A stretch of DNA of 64,000 nucleotides from NCBI GenBank assembly GCA_963576725.1, contig OY755251.1, positions 39,006,048 through 39,070,047 on the forward strand. Direction: 5' to 3'. The position numbers were made by a program, and so were the translations under genes. Source of the stretch: Azorinus chamasolen (taxonomy: Eukaryota > Mollusca > Bivalvia > Cardiida > Solecurtidae). The notes under the pieces were generated by a model. The model had not been told where the DNA came from. It saw only the letters and a program-made list of their open reading frames with translations, and did not search any database. Below are positions 32,863 to 44,632 of the stretch, in pieces (positions within the stretch are counted from its first letter, which is position 1; each line of letters starts with the position of its first letter).

Positions 32863-34680
32863 AGGTGGTATGTATTACAGTAGGGTGGTATGTATAACAG
32901 TGGGGTGGTATGTATTACAGCGGGGTGGTACGTATTACAGTGGGGTGGTATGTATTACTGTGGGGTGGTATGTATTACAATGGGGTGGTATGTATTACTG
33001 TGGGCTGGTATGTATTACAGTGGGGTGGTATGTATTACTGTGGGCTGGTATGTATTACTGTGGGGTGGTATGTATTACAGTGGGGTGGTATGTATTACTG
33101 TGGGGTGGTATGTATTACAGTGGGCTGGTATGTATTACAGTGGGGTGGTATGTATTACTGTGGGGTGGTATGTATTACAGTGGGGTGGTATGTATTACTG
33201 TGGGGTGGTATGTATTACAGTGGGCTGGTATGTATTACAGTGGGGTGGTATGTATTACTGTGGGGTGGTATGTATTACTGTGGGCTGGTATGTATTACAG
33301 TGGGGTGGTATGTATTACTGTGGGGTGGTATGTATTACAGTGGGCTGGTATGTATTACAGTGGGGTGGTATGTATTACTGTGGGGTGGTATGTATTACAG
33401 TGGACAGGTATGTATAACAGTGGACAGGTATGTATTACAGTGGGCTGGTATGTATTACAGTGGGGTGGTATGTATTACTGTGGGGTGGTATGTATAACAG
33501 TGGACAGGTATGTATAACAGTGGGGTGGTATGTATAACTGTGGGCTGGTATGTATTACTGTGGGGTGGTATGTATTACAGTGGGGTGGTATGTATTACTG
33601 TGGGGTGGTATGTATTACTGTGGGGTGGTATGTATTACTGTGGGGTGGTATGTATAACAGTGGACAGGTATGTATAACAGTGGACAGGTATGTATTACAG
33701 TGGGCTGGTATGTATTACAGTGGGGTGGTATGTATTACTGTGGGGTGGTATGTATAACAGTGGACAGGTATGTATAACAGTGGACAGGTATGTATAACAG
33801 TGGACAGGTATGTATTACTGTGGGCTGGTATGTATTACTGTGGGGTGGTATGTATAACAGTGGACAGGTATGTATTACAGTGGACAGGTATGTATTACTG
33901 TGGGCTGGTATGTATTACAGTGGGGTGGTATGTATTACTGTGGGGTGGTATGTATAACAGTGGACAGGTATGTATAACAGTGGGGTGGTATGTATTACTG
34001 TGGGCTGGTATGTATTACAGTGGGGTGGTATGTATTACTGTGGGGTGGTATGTATAACAGTGGACAGGTATGTATTACAGTGGACAGGTATGTATTACTG
34101 TGGGCTGGTATGTATTACAGTGGGGTGGTATGTATTACTGTGGGGTGGTATGTATAACAGTGGACAGGTATGTATAACAGTGGGGTGGTATGTATTACTG
34201 TGGGGTGGTATGTATTACTGTGGGGTGGTATGTATTACAGTGGGGTGGTATGTATTACTGTGGGGTGGTATGTATAACAGTGGACAGGTATGTATAACAG
34301 TGGACAGGTATGTATTACTGTGGGCTGGTATGTATTACAGTGGGGTGGTATGTATTACTGTGGGGTGGTATGTATAACAGTGGACAGGTATGTATAACAG
34401 TGGGGTGGTATGTATTACTGTGGGGTGGTATGTATTACTGTGGGCTGGTATGTATTACAGTGGGGTGGTATGTATAACAGTGGGGTGGTATGTATAACAG
34501 TGGGGTGGTATGTATTACAGTGGGGTGGTATGTATTACTGTGGGGTGGTATGTATTACAGTGGGGTGGTATGTATTACTGTGGGCTGGTATGTATTACAG
34601 TGGGGTGGTATGTATTACTGTGGGGTGGTATGTATAACAGTGGACAGGTATGTATAACAGTGGGGTGGTATGTATAACAG
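32863..34680. repeat. 20-bp tandem array, about 91 copies
   Basis: Unit tggggtggtatgtattacag with variants tgggctgg, tggacagg, actg and tataac. The unit lacks stops in all three forward frames, so all frames are open for long stretches with a MYYSGVVCITVGWYVLQWGG periodicity. Not a protein gene in my view. Confidence 0.97.
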
Positions 34681-34684
34681 GACA

Positions 34685-35385
34685 AAGGTAATGCAGAAGC
34701 TTCCCAGGGAAGTCTTTTTGTCTTTCTCACTGTCTCTCTCCCACGCTATCTGTTTCTGTATCTCCGCAAGTTTATTTGGCTGGGTCAAATTTCTGGACCA
34801 GATTCATTGATTGAAAAATTGAAATTCTTTAGTAGAAATATGTGTTAAACATGTTTATGTTAAGGTAATGTGGGGCGTGACTGAGTAATGTTGTGCTACC
34901 TCAATAGCACAGCTGGACCAACGACGGCTTCTCAAACAGTTTTTCTCAATTCGCTTATTCTTTTCTGTCTGTATACTCCCTATCAATATAGTCGTTTGCT
35001 TAATATTTCTTCCAATTATTTCCAAATATAAATACTAAGTTGGATCCCAAATGAAAACTGATATTAGCCGTATTTTATCTAGAATAAAACGTTTTGTAAT
35101 AGTAATTTTCGAATTAGCTGATAGCAAGTGAAGAGGTGAGAACAGAGGGCGCTGTAGTTGTCATGCAACATACGGGACCTAACAATGGGCGCTTAAAATA
35201 CGCATTCGTGCTGAGTATTTTCAAACAATATCTCAACGTCGAGCAGTATTGACCGTAATAATCAGCTATAGGGTTTTATAACATAAAGTAATGAAATCAA
35301 TATTTCACAGTACAAGGCCTGTTCAAAGTACAGTAAAAGCTCTCTAACCAGACGATTAATGCCAGTCTGTAAGACAGATTGCAGT
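34685..35385. other. No gene recognised
   Basis: Starts with a scrap of shared-core MITE (gacaaaggtaatgcagaagc). The rest is AT-rich unique-looking sequence with no exon I can support. Confidence 0.4.
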
Positions 35386-35386
35386 T

Positions 35387-35804
35387 TCACCCATTCCCTC
35401 CAAGGCTATTTTTAGACACAAACTCTTTGAATTAATTTACAGAAAAGGAGCATTTACTAGAAAAAGGGAGAATTTTAGAATTGTGTCGGTTTGAAACCAT
35501 TTTAATAAATAATGCATTTGCTCCATAGGAGCAAATGCTCTATTTATCACAGTGGTTTCGAAAAGTGAATTTTACAGAGGCGAAAGGTGTCAGTATGAGC
35601 GAATGCGTTAATACAAGATGAAAGTAATCCAGAAATCATCCATAGAGCTTATTGCAAACATTTAGCTTTCTCCCTACATTAATCCATTCCTTCATAGACT
35701 ATTTTTAGAATTTTGTAGTTTTGAAACCATTGCTCTTATGGAGCAACTGCTCTATTTATCACAATGGCTTAAAACCCCAAACTTTTCAGTGGCGTCCAAA
35801 ATGC

Positions 35805-35810
<6 letters not shown>
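35387..35810. mobile_element. Two R3 MITEs, the second truncated
   Basis: 35387-35608: cccattccctccaagg end, palindrome aaatgctctatttatcac, right end gagcgaatgcgttaa. 35680-35808: ttaatccattccttcatag start and palindrome, cut by the CT-rich array. Confidence 0.6.
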
Positions 35811-35854
<44 letters not shown>

Positions 35855-36007
35855 TCTCTCTCTCTCTCTTTTCTCTGTCTCTTTCTCTATCTCTCTCTCT
35901 CTCTCACCCTCTCTCCGGTCCGGTTTAGAGGGATACAGGTTCGGTTTAGAAAAGTACAATGTATTACTGTATTGTACTCTCTCTCTCTCCTCTCTCTCTC
36001 TCTCTCA

Positions 36008-36041
<34 letters not shown>

Positions 36042-36124
36042 GTCCGGTTTAGGGGTGCATGTATATAGGTCTGGTTTATAAAGGTATTACTGTATTGTAC
36101 TCTCTCTTCCCCCTCTCTCTCTCC

Positions 36125-36169
<45 letters not shown>

Positions 36170-36656
36170 GACACATCTAGAGTCCGGTTTAGGGGGATAT
36201 AGGTGAGGTTTAAGAAGGGTATTACTGTATTGTACTGTCTCTCTCTTATCTCTCTCTGTGTCTCTCTGTCTCTGTCTCTCTCTTCTACGTCTGTCTGTAT
36301 GCCTCTCACTCTTCCCTCTCTCTCTACAGTCCGGTTTAGAGGTATACAGGTCCGGTTTAGAAGGGTATTACTGTTTTGTACTCTCTTTCTTTCTCTCTAT
36401 CTTTCACTCTATCTCTCTCGTTCTCTCTCCCTTTTTCTCTCTCTCTACAGTCGGGTTTCGGAGGATATATGTCCGGTTTAGAAGGGTATAACTGTATTGT
36501 ACTCTCTCTCTCTCTTTCACTCTCTCTCCCTCTTTCTCTCTCTCTCTCTTTCACTCTATCTCTCTCTTTCTCTCTCTCTTTCTCTCTCTCTACAGTCGGA
36601 TATAGGGGTATATATGTTCGGTTTAGAAGGGTATTACTGTATTGTACTCTCTCTAT

Positions 36657-36704
<48 letters not shown>

Positions 36705-36710
36705 AAAGTA
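35809..36710. repeat. (CT)n array with periodic MITE A termini
   Basis: Runs of ctctct alternate with about six inserts at roughly 125-150 bp spacing (near 35915, 36040, 36185, 36325, 36450, 36590). Each holds gtccggtttagagg, atac/atat, ggttcggtttagaa and ggtattactgtattgtactc. The inserts match the right terminus of type A MITEs (ccggtttagag, ttactgta). Confidence 0.85.
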
Positions 36711-36719
36711 TGGTGAGTG

Positions 36720-36955
36720 CGGGATAATGTAAAAAATATTTTACTTGTAAATCCCGCCATTTGTATGTATTGCAAACACAGAAAACCTAGATCAAACAAC
36801 TCCCGTAGGAAGTGCCTGTTCAGGATCTCTTCTGTTTTGCTAATGGAATGATGTAGATCTGTTTCTACAGTTTCTGCCATGATAAAATATGTCTCTTGTT
36901 CATTTGTCATTATAAAATCAATTAACCGATATTCATAAACATACAAAATATTCAT
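36720..36955. mobile_element. R1 MITE, partial
   Basis: gcaaacacagaaaacctag, caactcccgtaggaag, gatctcttctgttttgc, then tttctacagtttctgccatg and attcataaac. It abuts the TTAA of the next element. Confidence 0.5.
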
Positions 36956-36958
36956 TAA

Positions 36959-37206
36959 TCCTTTCACCGCCAATGTCACACCTAAAAATGCAACACGACA
37001 AATAGTGCAGTCCCAGATCAGACGTCACCTTTTTAAGGCGACGTCTGATCATCAAGGACTTCACTTTTTGTCCCAATCTCATTTTCTATATATGTGCTTT
37101 ATTCCTTTGAAATTTGCATTTATTTATCTTATTTCCTTATTGTACCGAATTATTTAACAAAAAAATTGGATTGCAGACGACAATTAGAAATGTGGCGCCG
37201 AAAAGG
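36959..37206. mobile_element. TTAA-flanked MITE, family F, copy 1
   Basis: TTAA at 36955-36958 and 37207-37210. Ends tcctttcaccgccaatgt and, inverted, CCTTTTCGGCGCC. Off-centre palindrome: cagtcccagatcagacg, tcacctttttaaggcga, cgtctgatc. Orientation opposite to copy 2 (47180-47417). Confidence 0.7.
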
Positions 37207-37282
37207 TTAAGTAAATGGTTTGGATCCAAGTGAATCACCGAATACATCGAGGCCTCACCACAATGTAGGACCCAAAGCGTTT

Positions 37283-37820
37283 TTTCAGCGGCTAGCTGTC
37301 TATTTTCATTCTTGTTCTAGTTTTCCACCAATCAGGAACTATGTTACATTGTAATTTGCATATGACCCACTAGTATTTTGTAGTAAACTGTGATTTCATT
37401 AGTTAATGCCTAGAATGGCATACAGCCTTTTTATAATGCCCTTACACATGGCCAAAAATCCAGATACAGTCAGCTTATGTGATGAAAATCCTGGGGCCAT
37501 TCTTACGACCTAGTAGTTATTTCAAAACACCATGCTTATGATAATTAGCTACTTCGCATGCCGAAAGCCATGCCATCGATCCATATTAACCTAACTACAC
37601 CAAATCTAATGCATTCTGTTATACAGACCATTTCTATAAACTTCTCAGAGTTCAGTCAAAACGCCATATAATACAGAAAGTCATATTTACGCTTATATTT
37701 AGCATGGAAGTCTGTCGAAAGTTCCGTTCTTAAAATAGATGCTAATGGGAAATTCCCTAGCAAATAAAAATAGATGTACACGACGATAATAACCGAGGTC
37801 TCCGAAAGAGGTTGGCATAT
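37283..37820 (+). repeat. Dispersed 460-540 bp unit, copy 2
   Basis: See 8538-9051. It carries about 28 bp (acgataataaccgaggtctc and following) near the right end that copy 1 lacks, and ends beside a TTAA that starts the next R1 MITE. Confidence 0.7.
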
Positions 37821-37826
37821 TTAACC

Positions 37827-37980
37827 CTTTCCCTCATAATTATATACGTGTTTTCACGCATCTGCAAACAGGGTAGATCCAGACCGGATGTTCCTATAGG
37901 AGCCGTCTGATCAGGGTCTGCTCAGTTTGCTAATGGAATTAGATAAATCTGTTCATGTACTTCGTAATTGGCTACAATGT
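37827..37980. mobile_element. R1 MITE, left and central part
   Basis: TTAA then ccctttccctcataatta; palindrome gtagatccagaccgg, cctataggagccgtctg, gggtctgctcagtttgc; right arm truncated. Confidence 0.6.
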
Positions 37981-38032
37981 TCCAACTTACATATAGGGCG
38001 AATCGGCGTTTGAAAACAAACCTATCGATTTT

Positions 38033-38044
38033 ACGCATGCGCAG
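38033..38044. promoter_or_regulatory. NRF-1-like site
   Basis: acgcatgcgcag matches the palindromic NRF-1 consensus with one mismatch. It lies 160 bp upstream of the SWIM-like exon in a locally CpG-bearing stretch (cgaatcggcg). It could mark a promoter; a chance match is possible. Confidence 0.3.
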
Positions 38045-38203
38045 TTAACTGGTGGGCCAAAACACCTGTAACAACCTATGTATCCCTATGTATAGGCTAA
38101 GCAATAGTTATTCTACATATCATTTAACGACTGTGTTGGTTAGGAATTTTTGGTTTCTGTATATTTACTATACCCTTTGATTATAATGACAATTTTGTTT
38201 TAG

Positions 38204-38370
38204 TTTCGAAAGGTAGATACAGCAAGAAGCTTGACTTAATCGGCCTAAAGGAATGCCCTATAAATTACCAGCTGAACTTTGAAAACAACGATCCATCGAT
38301 CTGGCCTTTCTTTGAAATGGGAGACATTCTTATTTATTTGTTGGGCATGCCTGATATGTCGAATAATTAA
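38204..38370 (+). CDS. Exon of a SWIM-type/YqaJ-associated protein, apparently truncated
   Basis: Acceptor gacaattttgttttag ends at 38203. After 2 nt, 54 codons are open before TAA (38368-38370). The peptide has KKLDLIGLKECP, then NDPSIWP, then EMGDILIYLLGMP, matching as I recall the N-terminal signature (KL..IG..DCP, W..DP..WP, GD.Y.YLI..PG) of a large mollusc and cnidarian family with a later SWIM zinc finger, often transposon-associated. The usual continuation (YT.E..KAYKSLEA) is missing and no donor is seen, so this is probably a truncated gene or relic. Confidence 0.5.
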
Positions 38371-38544
38371 GTTCAACAGTATTTGAAACTTTGATTCTCG
38401 TTTTATTTTAGTAAGATCTAGATATACAGTCTCATGGCGTTCATTTGGGTGTTGTAAAATGTCTTTCTGTACAGTACCGTAGCAGATCTAGTAAAGTATT
38501 TTAGAATAGATCTAGATCATATCAATCTAGTAAACTATCTTTAG

Positions 38545-38717
38545 AATAAATGAGCATTTACTAGAGAAAAGTAATTTGCTAAAAATTTTGCAGTTTTGAA
38601 ACCTTTGTGATAAATCGAGCATTTGCTCCTAAGGAGCAAATGCTCAATTTATCACAATGGTTTCAAGAAGTGACTATTACAGAAGCGCTAAAAGGCGTCA
38701 ATATGAGGGAATGGGTT
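38545..38717. mobile_element. R3 MITE, left end diverged
   Basis: Palindrome gtgataaatcgagcatttgc, tcctaaggagcaaatgc; right end atatgagggaatgggttaa. Confidence 0.6.
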
Positions 38718-38807
38718 AAGCCTTACCATTCTGTCAAAATAAGTCTGATCTATTGCATTTGTACCTACTTCCGATTCTTTCTGGAGTGGTAGAAACTATT
38801 GACTGAT

Positions 38808-38882
38808 TGTCAAACAGTTTGGATCCAGATGAGACGCCGAGTTACACAGCATATCATCTGGATTCAAGCTGTTTGACACTCG
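38808..38882. mobile_element. R2 palindrome
   Basis: caaacagtttggatccagat, gacgccgagttacac and attcaagctgtttgac. Confidence 0.6.
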
Positions 38883-39053
38883 GCCAGATGCAAGCCAAGT
38901 CGTGCTTAGCATAATAGGATTAACGATTTCACCCTTATCGTTGAATGAGAACACTGTAGGTCTAGATTGGACCCCGGATGATTCTGACCGTTACTTGGTC
39001 AGTACCAAAAATATGCCAGAAATTTCTGATTTATGAAACCCTAATTTCCTTAA

Positions 39054-39254
39054 CCCTTTCCCTGTTCTATGTTTATTCCAATGTTCAATACCTACTGAAT
39101 ATTCATGGACAAAATTAGTAGCCATTTAAGAAAGTAAAAAAATAGATCTTTCAAATTACATTAGCAAACAGAGCAGACGACTCCTATAGGAGCCATCTGA
39201 TCTGGGTCTACTCTGTTTACAAACGCGTGAAAATCATTTGTATGAAGGAAAGGG
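39054..39254. mobile_element. TTAA-flanked R1 MITE, Ccctgttc subtype
   Basis: TTAA at 39050-39053 and 39255-39258. Ends ccctttccctgttctatg and, inverted, CCCTTTCCTTCATAC. Palindrome gcagacgactcctatagg, agccatctgatctggg. Confidence 0.75.
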
Positions 39255-39503
39255 TTAAGTATTCTAGCACCCAGTCTCTCCTCTCTACCAGTTTGTACAG
39301 CTGAAACATTTTTGCAACTTTAGATTAAACAGACATAGTAGCAAATAGTGAAAACCCTTCAAACGGGCCCATCCAGGAGGTGTTTGATCTGGGTCTGCAC
39401 TATTTGCATAAGTATGTTTGTCAAAATACCTAGTATAGTTAGGGTATCACTGGTAAATATCTGAAATACATTAAAAAGTATACATTTGTCCCCTTTTAAA
39501 ATA

Positions 39504-39695
39504 CAGTATAACCCCTCTTAACCGAATTCTAGCAGATAAGATGTTAGATACTTTTTAGGCAGGTGGCTGCTTAATGCAGGGTGAAAGTCCCGGGAGGAGC
39601 TTTCTGCATGATTTTCACCCTGCATTAAGCTGCCACTTGTCTCCAAGACTGATATTTATACTGAATTTAACGTCTGGTTTAGAGAGGTTTTACCG
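39504..39695. mobile_element. MITE A
   Basis: TA both sides. Ends cagtataacccctcttaacc and tttagagaggttttaccg. Core arms ggtggctgcttaatgcagg and ccctgcattaagctgcc, apex cccgggaggagctttctg. Confidence 0.8.
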
Positions 39696-39944
39696 TACAT
39701 GTATATTTGAAACTCTATTTCGTTCAAACCAGATCTTAGCAACAACGCAACACGACCATTGCTAAAATACACCAGGGCACATGATAATGTCGCAATGTAA
39801 TCGAATTTCTGCATTTGTAATTTCATTCTACCCCAGAAATAGTACCGGCCATTGATGTTCGATATTTCATAGTAGTTCACAAAATGTTGAAAGTGTATCG
39901 AAATATCAACCGTGGCTGTTATAATCAAATAATTCTTTTCGGTT

Positions 39945-40240
39945 ATGTGTTTATTTCATGCACCTCCAACAATTCTATCATGTTCTGCGTGTCTATTTCA
40001 TGCACCTCCAACAATTCTATCATGTTCTGCGTGGCTATTTCATGTACCTCCTACAATTCTAGCATGTTCTGCGTGGCTATTTTATGTACCTCCAACAATT
40101 GTATCATGTTCTGCGTGGTTATTTCATGTACCTCCAACAATTCTATCATGTTCTGCGTGGTTATTTCATGTACCTCCAACAATTCTATCATGTTCTGCGT
40201 GGCTATTTCATGTACCTCCAACAATTGTATCATGTTCTGC
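39945..40240. repeat. 42-bp tandem repeat, 7 copies
   Basis: Unit: gtggctatttcatgtacctc, caacaattctatcatgttct, gc. A multiple of three, so frames stay open in several registers; spurious ORFs. Confidence 0.9.
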
Positions 40241-40394
40241 AATGGTATACATAAGAAAATCTAACATGTTACTTTTGATTACCTAACCATTACAACGCTG
40301 AATTTTCAAATGGACTATTCCAAAATTCAAACAAGTCAAGCTAAAATGAGGTTATGGTGAATATTTAGGGATTTTCCAAACAAAAGTGTAACAT

Positions 40395-40760
40395 AACAAA
40401 CAGTGCAGATCGTGATGAGAGGGTTCCTCTATGAGCCTTCTTACCTGGGTCTTCTCAAACAGTGCAGATCCTGATGAGAGGGTTCCTCTATGAGCCTTCT
40501 TACCTGGGTCTTCTCAAACAGTGCAGATCCTGATGAGAGGGTTCCTCTATGAGCCTTCTTACCTGGGTCTTCTCAAACAGTGCAGATCCTGATGAGAGGG
40601 TTCCTCTATGGACCTTCTTATCTGGGTCTTCTCAAACAGTGCAGATCCTGATGAGAGGGTTCCGCTATGGGCCTTCTTATCTGGGTCTTCTCAAACAGTG
40701 CAGATCCTGATGAGAGGGCTCCTCTATGAACCTTCTTACCTGGGTCTTCTCTGTTTGCAA
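40395..40760. repeat. Tandem array of an R1-type palindrome, 6 units of about 58 bp
   Basis: Each unit is a whole palindrome: caaacagtgcagatcctgat, gagggttcctctatgagc, cttcttacctgggtcttct. The last unit ends in the normal R1 right flank (tctgtttgcaaaggg), so the central part of one MITE was amplified in place. Confidence 0.85.
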
Positions 40761-40796
40761 AGGGTATTAGTGACTAGCCAAATAGGGCATTCAACT

Positions 40797-40890
40797 CAGA
40801 ATCCGACGACCATATATCGGACTTCTGTAAATGCCAGGAAGGGCATGGGACTTTCAGAATCCGACGACCTTATGTCGGACTTCTGTTGTA
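40797..40890. repeat. Small hairpin repeat, 2 copies
   Basis: cagaatccgacgacc(a/t)tat and gtcggacttctgt occur twice, about 58 bp apart; tccgac pairs with gtcgga. Confidence 0.6.
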
Positions 40891-41237
40891 AAAAGACACC
40901 AGTTTGAATAAAGGCGTCTGGATTGACAGTATGTCATTGAAAATCCCACATACCACAGGTACTTTATATACGAAACTAATTTTACTTCAGGCAGTTAAAG
41001 GTGTGAACTGCAGGTTAAAGGTGTCATAAAGTCATACAAAGTTGAAATTTGAAGTAACAATCACAAAAAAGAACTTTTAATGGTTTGAATATTCATTAAA
41101 AATCACAAGACTTTAAAAACATGCAATTCGTTCTGCATCGAATTGTCTAAACGTATTAATATTTATAAAAACTAGCTCGCTTCATATACTTCTGCACACG
41201 ACCCTATACTTAATCCGAATTAGCATATGAAAGCAAG

Positions 41238-41494
41238 TTAACCCCGGGGCTCAGTTTACGGTCTTGGGATATATACTTTCACGCCTGTACAAGCTAAGCA
41301 GACCCATATCAGTCGGCCCCTCAAATGGTCTGCTCTATTTGCTCTATTTGCTGATGGAATTATATAGATATAATTCTAGGGTTTCTGTGATGCTAACAGA
41401 AATATGTTCAAATACCATCACAGGAATTCGGATAACATATTGTATATTCATGATGCCATATTATTTTTTATAAATAATCATGATGTAAATAGTT
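41238..41494. mobile_element. R1 MITE, palindrome decayed
   Basis: ttaaccccggggctcag start; agcagacccatatcagtcgg and tggtctgctctatttgc arms; right arm with ttcatgatgccatatt and a terminal ttaaacc. Confidence 0.5.
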
Positions 41495-41627
41495 AAACCC
41501 TGATAATACGTGCATACTTCACGGCCATCCTCATGCTATATGTGTAAATAAGAAGAGTTTCACCGTCTACACTGTTTACTTGTTATGTATTGAATCCCAT
41601 TTCTCCGTATACTGAATACTTCTTAAG

Positions 41628-41750
41628 CCGGTGTTAGGGGGCGTGAGTAGTGTTGCACTTTTAATTAGTACTCATGAACAGACTCAATAAAACCGAGTCT
41701 GCAATTTTCTCTTTTTTGCATTTCTACTTTTGCTTTCGAAGGATCACCCT
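41628..41750 (+). repeat. Dispersed repeat, paired with 63037-63165
   Basis: taagccggtgttagggggcg, atgaacagactcaataaaac and cgagtctgcaattttctc. The second copy is inverted. Class unknown. Confidence 0.6.
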
Positions 41751-42159
41751 TTTACAGTATATTTAACCCTTTTCCAGTATTTCGAGATATGATCAAATCG
41801 TTATCTGCCCCCATTTCATCCGGTTTGTAGTTTCTCAATTTTTTTTTGAAGAAATTAAATATTGAAACAGTTCGGAGTTTACCCCTTTGATTGCGGGAAA
41901 CGAATGGACCGGCATTTGCAAAACAAGATCGACATGTAACGTTTCTACAAAAATATCATCAGTACTGTCCCAAAGACACCGAAAAGTCCATTTGCTCTAT
42001 ATCTCCATTATTGATAATCATTATACAGAACAAACTAGATACATTTATCAACCGGAATAAAATATTGACGTTGAAAGTAATATTTCTCATGCAGTAAGAT
42101 CACATTTTTAAATTCGATTTCTCACACTGAGGGAAAAATAATAACAAAACAGAAATACA

Positions 42160-42229
42160 TTTCACTGAGATTTGAACCCTAGACCCTTAGCACAGGAAGC
42201 CTACGACATATCCACTAAGCTATGAGGAC
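42160..42229 (-). tRNA. tRNA-Arg(CCT)-like pseudogene or SINE head
   Basis: Minus strand: A-box-like tagcttagtggata, a 7-nt loop ttcctgt with U33 and anticodon CCT, and B-box-like ggttcaaatct. Acceptor and T stems pair poorly, so it is not a functional tRNA as read. No CCA end or SINE body is obvious. Confidence 0.35.
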
Positions 42230-42986
42230 GATGTTAATTATGTAACGCTGTCAACCGATATTCTTCCAATTTTTGAACACTATAAATATATTCATTTTAT
42301 GCTTGGAGATTTCAATTTGCATAATTTTTATTAAGTGTGTACGTTCACAAGTCGTTGTTGCTTTTCACACCCTTGTAGCGTATAAATAGCACCATGTTAC
42401 TCTTATATATTGGGACCCAAGCTGTGGAGGAGGGGAAAAAGCTGCGACTATGAAGCCCGAGTTCCTTGGTTCTGATCCCGTCAAAACCAAATATAAATAG
42501 AAAAAAAAATCTAGTATATTTTTTTTATTCATGTTCTTTATATTATTTGATATTCTTTTCTCTAAATACATTTCAAAGCAAACAAACTGGAAAACATAAG
42601 CCTGTCTCTTGAAACTTGCTATGGACTTTTCAAAGCATTAATGCTATATTAACATACAGTCCTGGTGTGAATAGTATGCATCTCGATGAACCTTAGAGTC
42701 AACTTTTAATTGGGTCACCTGCATAACGGTTGAAAACTTATTTTGTTTCAAAAGGAAATACCCCAGAGTTCAAACTGACTATAAAAAAATCCCTGAGATT
42801 TGAACAATACTTACATCATCAAAAACAATAGTTTAAAAAGTACATGTATATAGACACAGAGGGCAAATGGAACGGATCCATGTAGGAAACTTGATTTGAA
42901 AAGTCTAAGAATGTCTAGATCTAGGGCTTTTACCTTAGTTGGGCATCAAGTTTTAATGTAGTTTGGGCACCTTGAATTCTTGGTCT

Positions 42987-43152
42987 TTTCCAACCGTCTT
43001 CGGACGAGACTATAAACCGAGGTCCGATGTATCAGTGCTTTACACTGGGCATCTACAAGAACCAGAGAAACTCAGTCGATAATAAGAGTAGGGCATCGCG
43101 CCCGGGTTTCTCTGTATCATCTCCCCTCTCTCTGGGGCGTTCAATTAGTCCA
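42987..43152 (+). mobile_element. tRNA-derived SINE, head missing
   Basis: Body matches the SINE at 32645: gacgagactataaaccgagg, tacactgggcatct, ggcatcgcgcccgg and ctcccctctctctgggg. The tRNA-like head is absent (5' truncation). Confidence 0.6.
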
Positions 43153-43518
43153 TAGTGAGCAGAAACGGACGTTGATCAACACAAACAAACAAACCTTTTC
43201 CAACCACGTGTACGCACGTGTGTACGTGTGTATAGCCAGACATGCTCATTGAACGTCTATTAAGAAGGCCTCTGTTGAACTTAGTTGCCTCTAACTTTTC
43301 TGTTATGGTTGTTGCATTTGAGACGAGGCAAAACCTTACCAAAAGCTTGTCTTGGTGTATGTGTGTATATGCACGCAGTTAAATTGGTATGTTATAATGT
43401 ATGTACAAATATGAGTCAAGCAGGAAACACCACATACAAAACAAATAGCCACCCGAACAGCCCCACAAGAAAATACAGCAAATACAAAGAGACGCACAAA
43501 GACAAAACAAACAAACAA

Positions 43519-43613
43519 TAGGGGTGGAAGTACCACCTTGGATCGGTCAGTGACAGTAGTCACTGGGTGTTTAAACCGGTTAAGGGACACCGACCTCACA
43601 CTTATTCCACCCC
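43519..43613. mobile_element. Small inverted-repeat element
   Basis: ggggtggaagt and acttattccacccc bound 95 bp containing gtgacagtagtcactgg, a hairpin. Seen once. Confidence 0.35.
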
Positions 43614-43886
43614 ATCCTAAAAGACAGAACGTATTCCCTACTAATCTACAACAACCGCGATGTATATATATCTTTATTTCCTCCACTCATGGAGAGCATT
43701 ACATACACTAAACATACATATACATTGTACAAGAATACAAATACATATAGACATTGAAGAACAATTATAAACTCCCTGCATATTCAAATGCACTTCATCA
43801 TGTGACAATATAAGTCCAAACAATAGAACATACCCTAACTTATGTTGTACATACCTAGTAATCAGTATAGCCTTTTCAGAAAGGTA

Positions 43887-44090
43887 CAGTAAAAACCCTC
43901 TAATCCGGACATTCAATTTAGTACAAATACCGGCCCTGGAGACAAGCGGCAGCTCAATGTAGGGTGAAAGTCATGCAGAAAGATCCTCTCGGAGCTCTCT
44001 GCATGACCCCCATCACCCATTAAGCAGCCGCCTACCTAAATGTATCTAAATTCTCCTTCACTTGAGTTCCGGTTTCGAAAGGTTTTACTG
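43887..44090. mobile_element. MITE A
   Basis: Left TA and cagtaaaaaccctctaatcc; right end ttccggtttcgaaaggtttt then actg, flanked by aa. Core arms agcggcagctcaatgtagg and cccattaagcagccgcc. Confidence 0.7.
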
Positions 44091-44632
44091 AAATTACAAG
44101 TAGCTGATCAGGGTCTGCTTGCCACTGTACTTATTCGGATCTACTTCAAATAGAACATGAGCCAGCTTACATGTGGATCCATTATGCAGACAGAGAAAAT
44201 CAAGATTATAGGACTCCTAAGAGACCTCTTAAACCAGGGTCTTCACTGTTTGACAATTTACACATATATTTGAAACCTTCCATTACAGGTCATTGTATAT
44301 TCGACTGTCTCACTTTTTCGGACATGTCAATTGAATATTACACAGTGAACGTGTTAACATTGTGTTTCAACATAATTATATTTCAACAGCACACAATTTC
44401 AGAGATACGAACGTACTAAGTGTATCATACTAATCTAACACACTATCATTACAGTGGTGAATTACATGTAGAACGGAAACATATTTAAGTGAAACAAACG
44501 CCTGTGTATGTAACTTGTTAAATACATGTACATGTAAATTAACCCATTACCCCATAGGATATTGTTCAGCTCAAAATATTGTCCGCTAAATTACTTGATG
44601 ACTATTGTATATATTGTCTTCATACTTAATAG

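Noticed and set aside
32870..33517. 215-codon forward ORF with MYYSGVVCITV repeats
   Set aside because: All three frames are open because the 20-bp unit contains no stop in any register.
35721..36732. Ser/Leu-rich ORFs (SLSLSLSL)
   Set aside because: Translations of the CT-dinucleotide tracts.
42424..42490. Second tRNA-like segment (ggttctgatccc)
   Set aside because: The B box is off consensus (CTG for CGA), and no A box or stems can be drawn.
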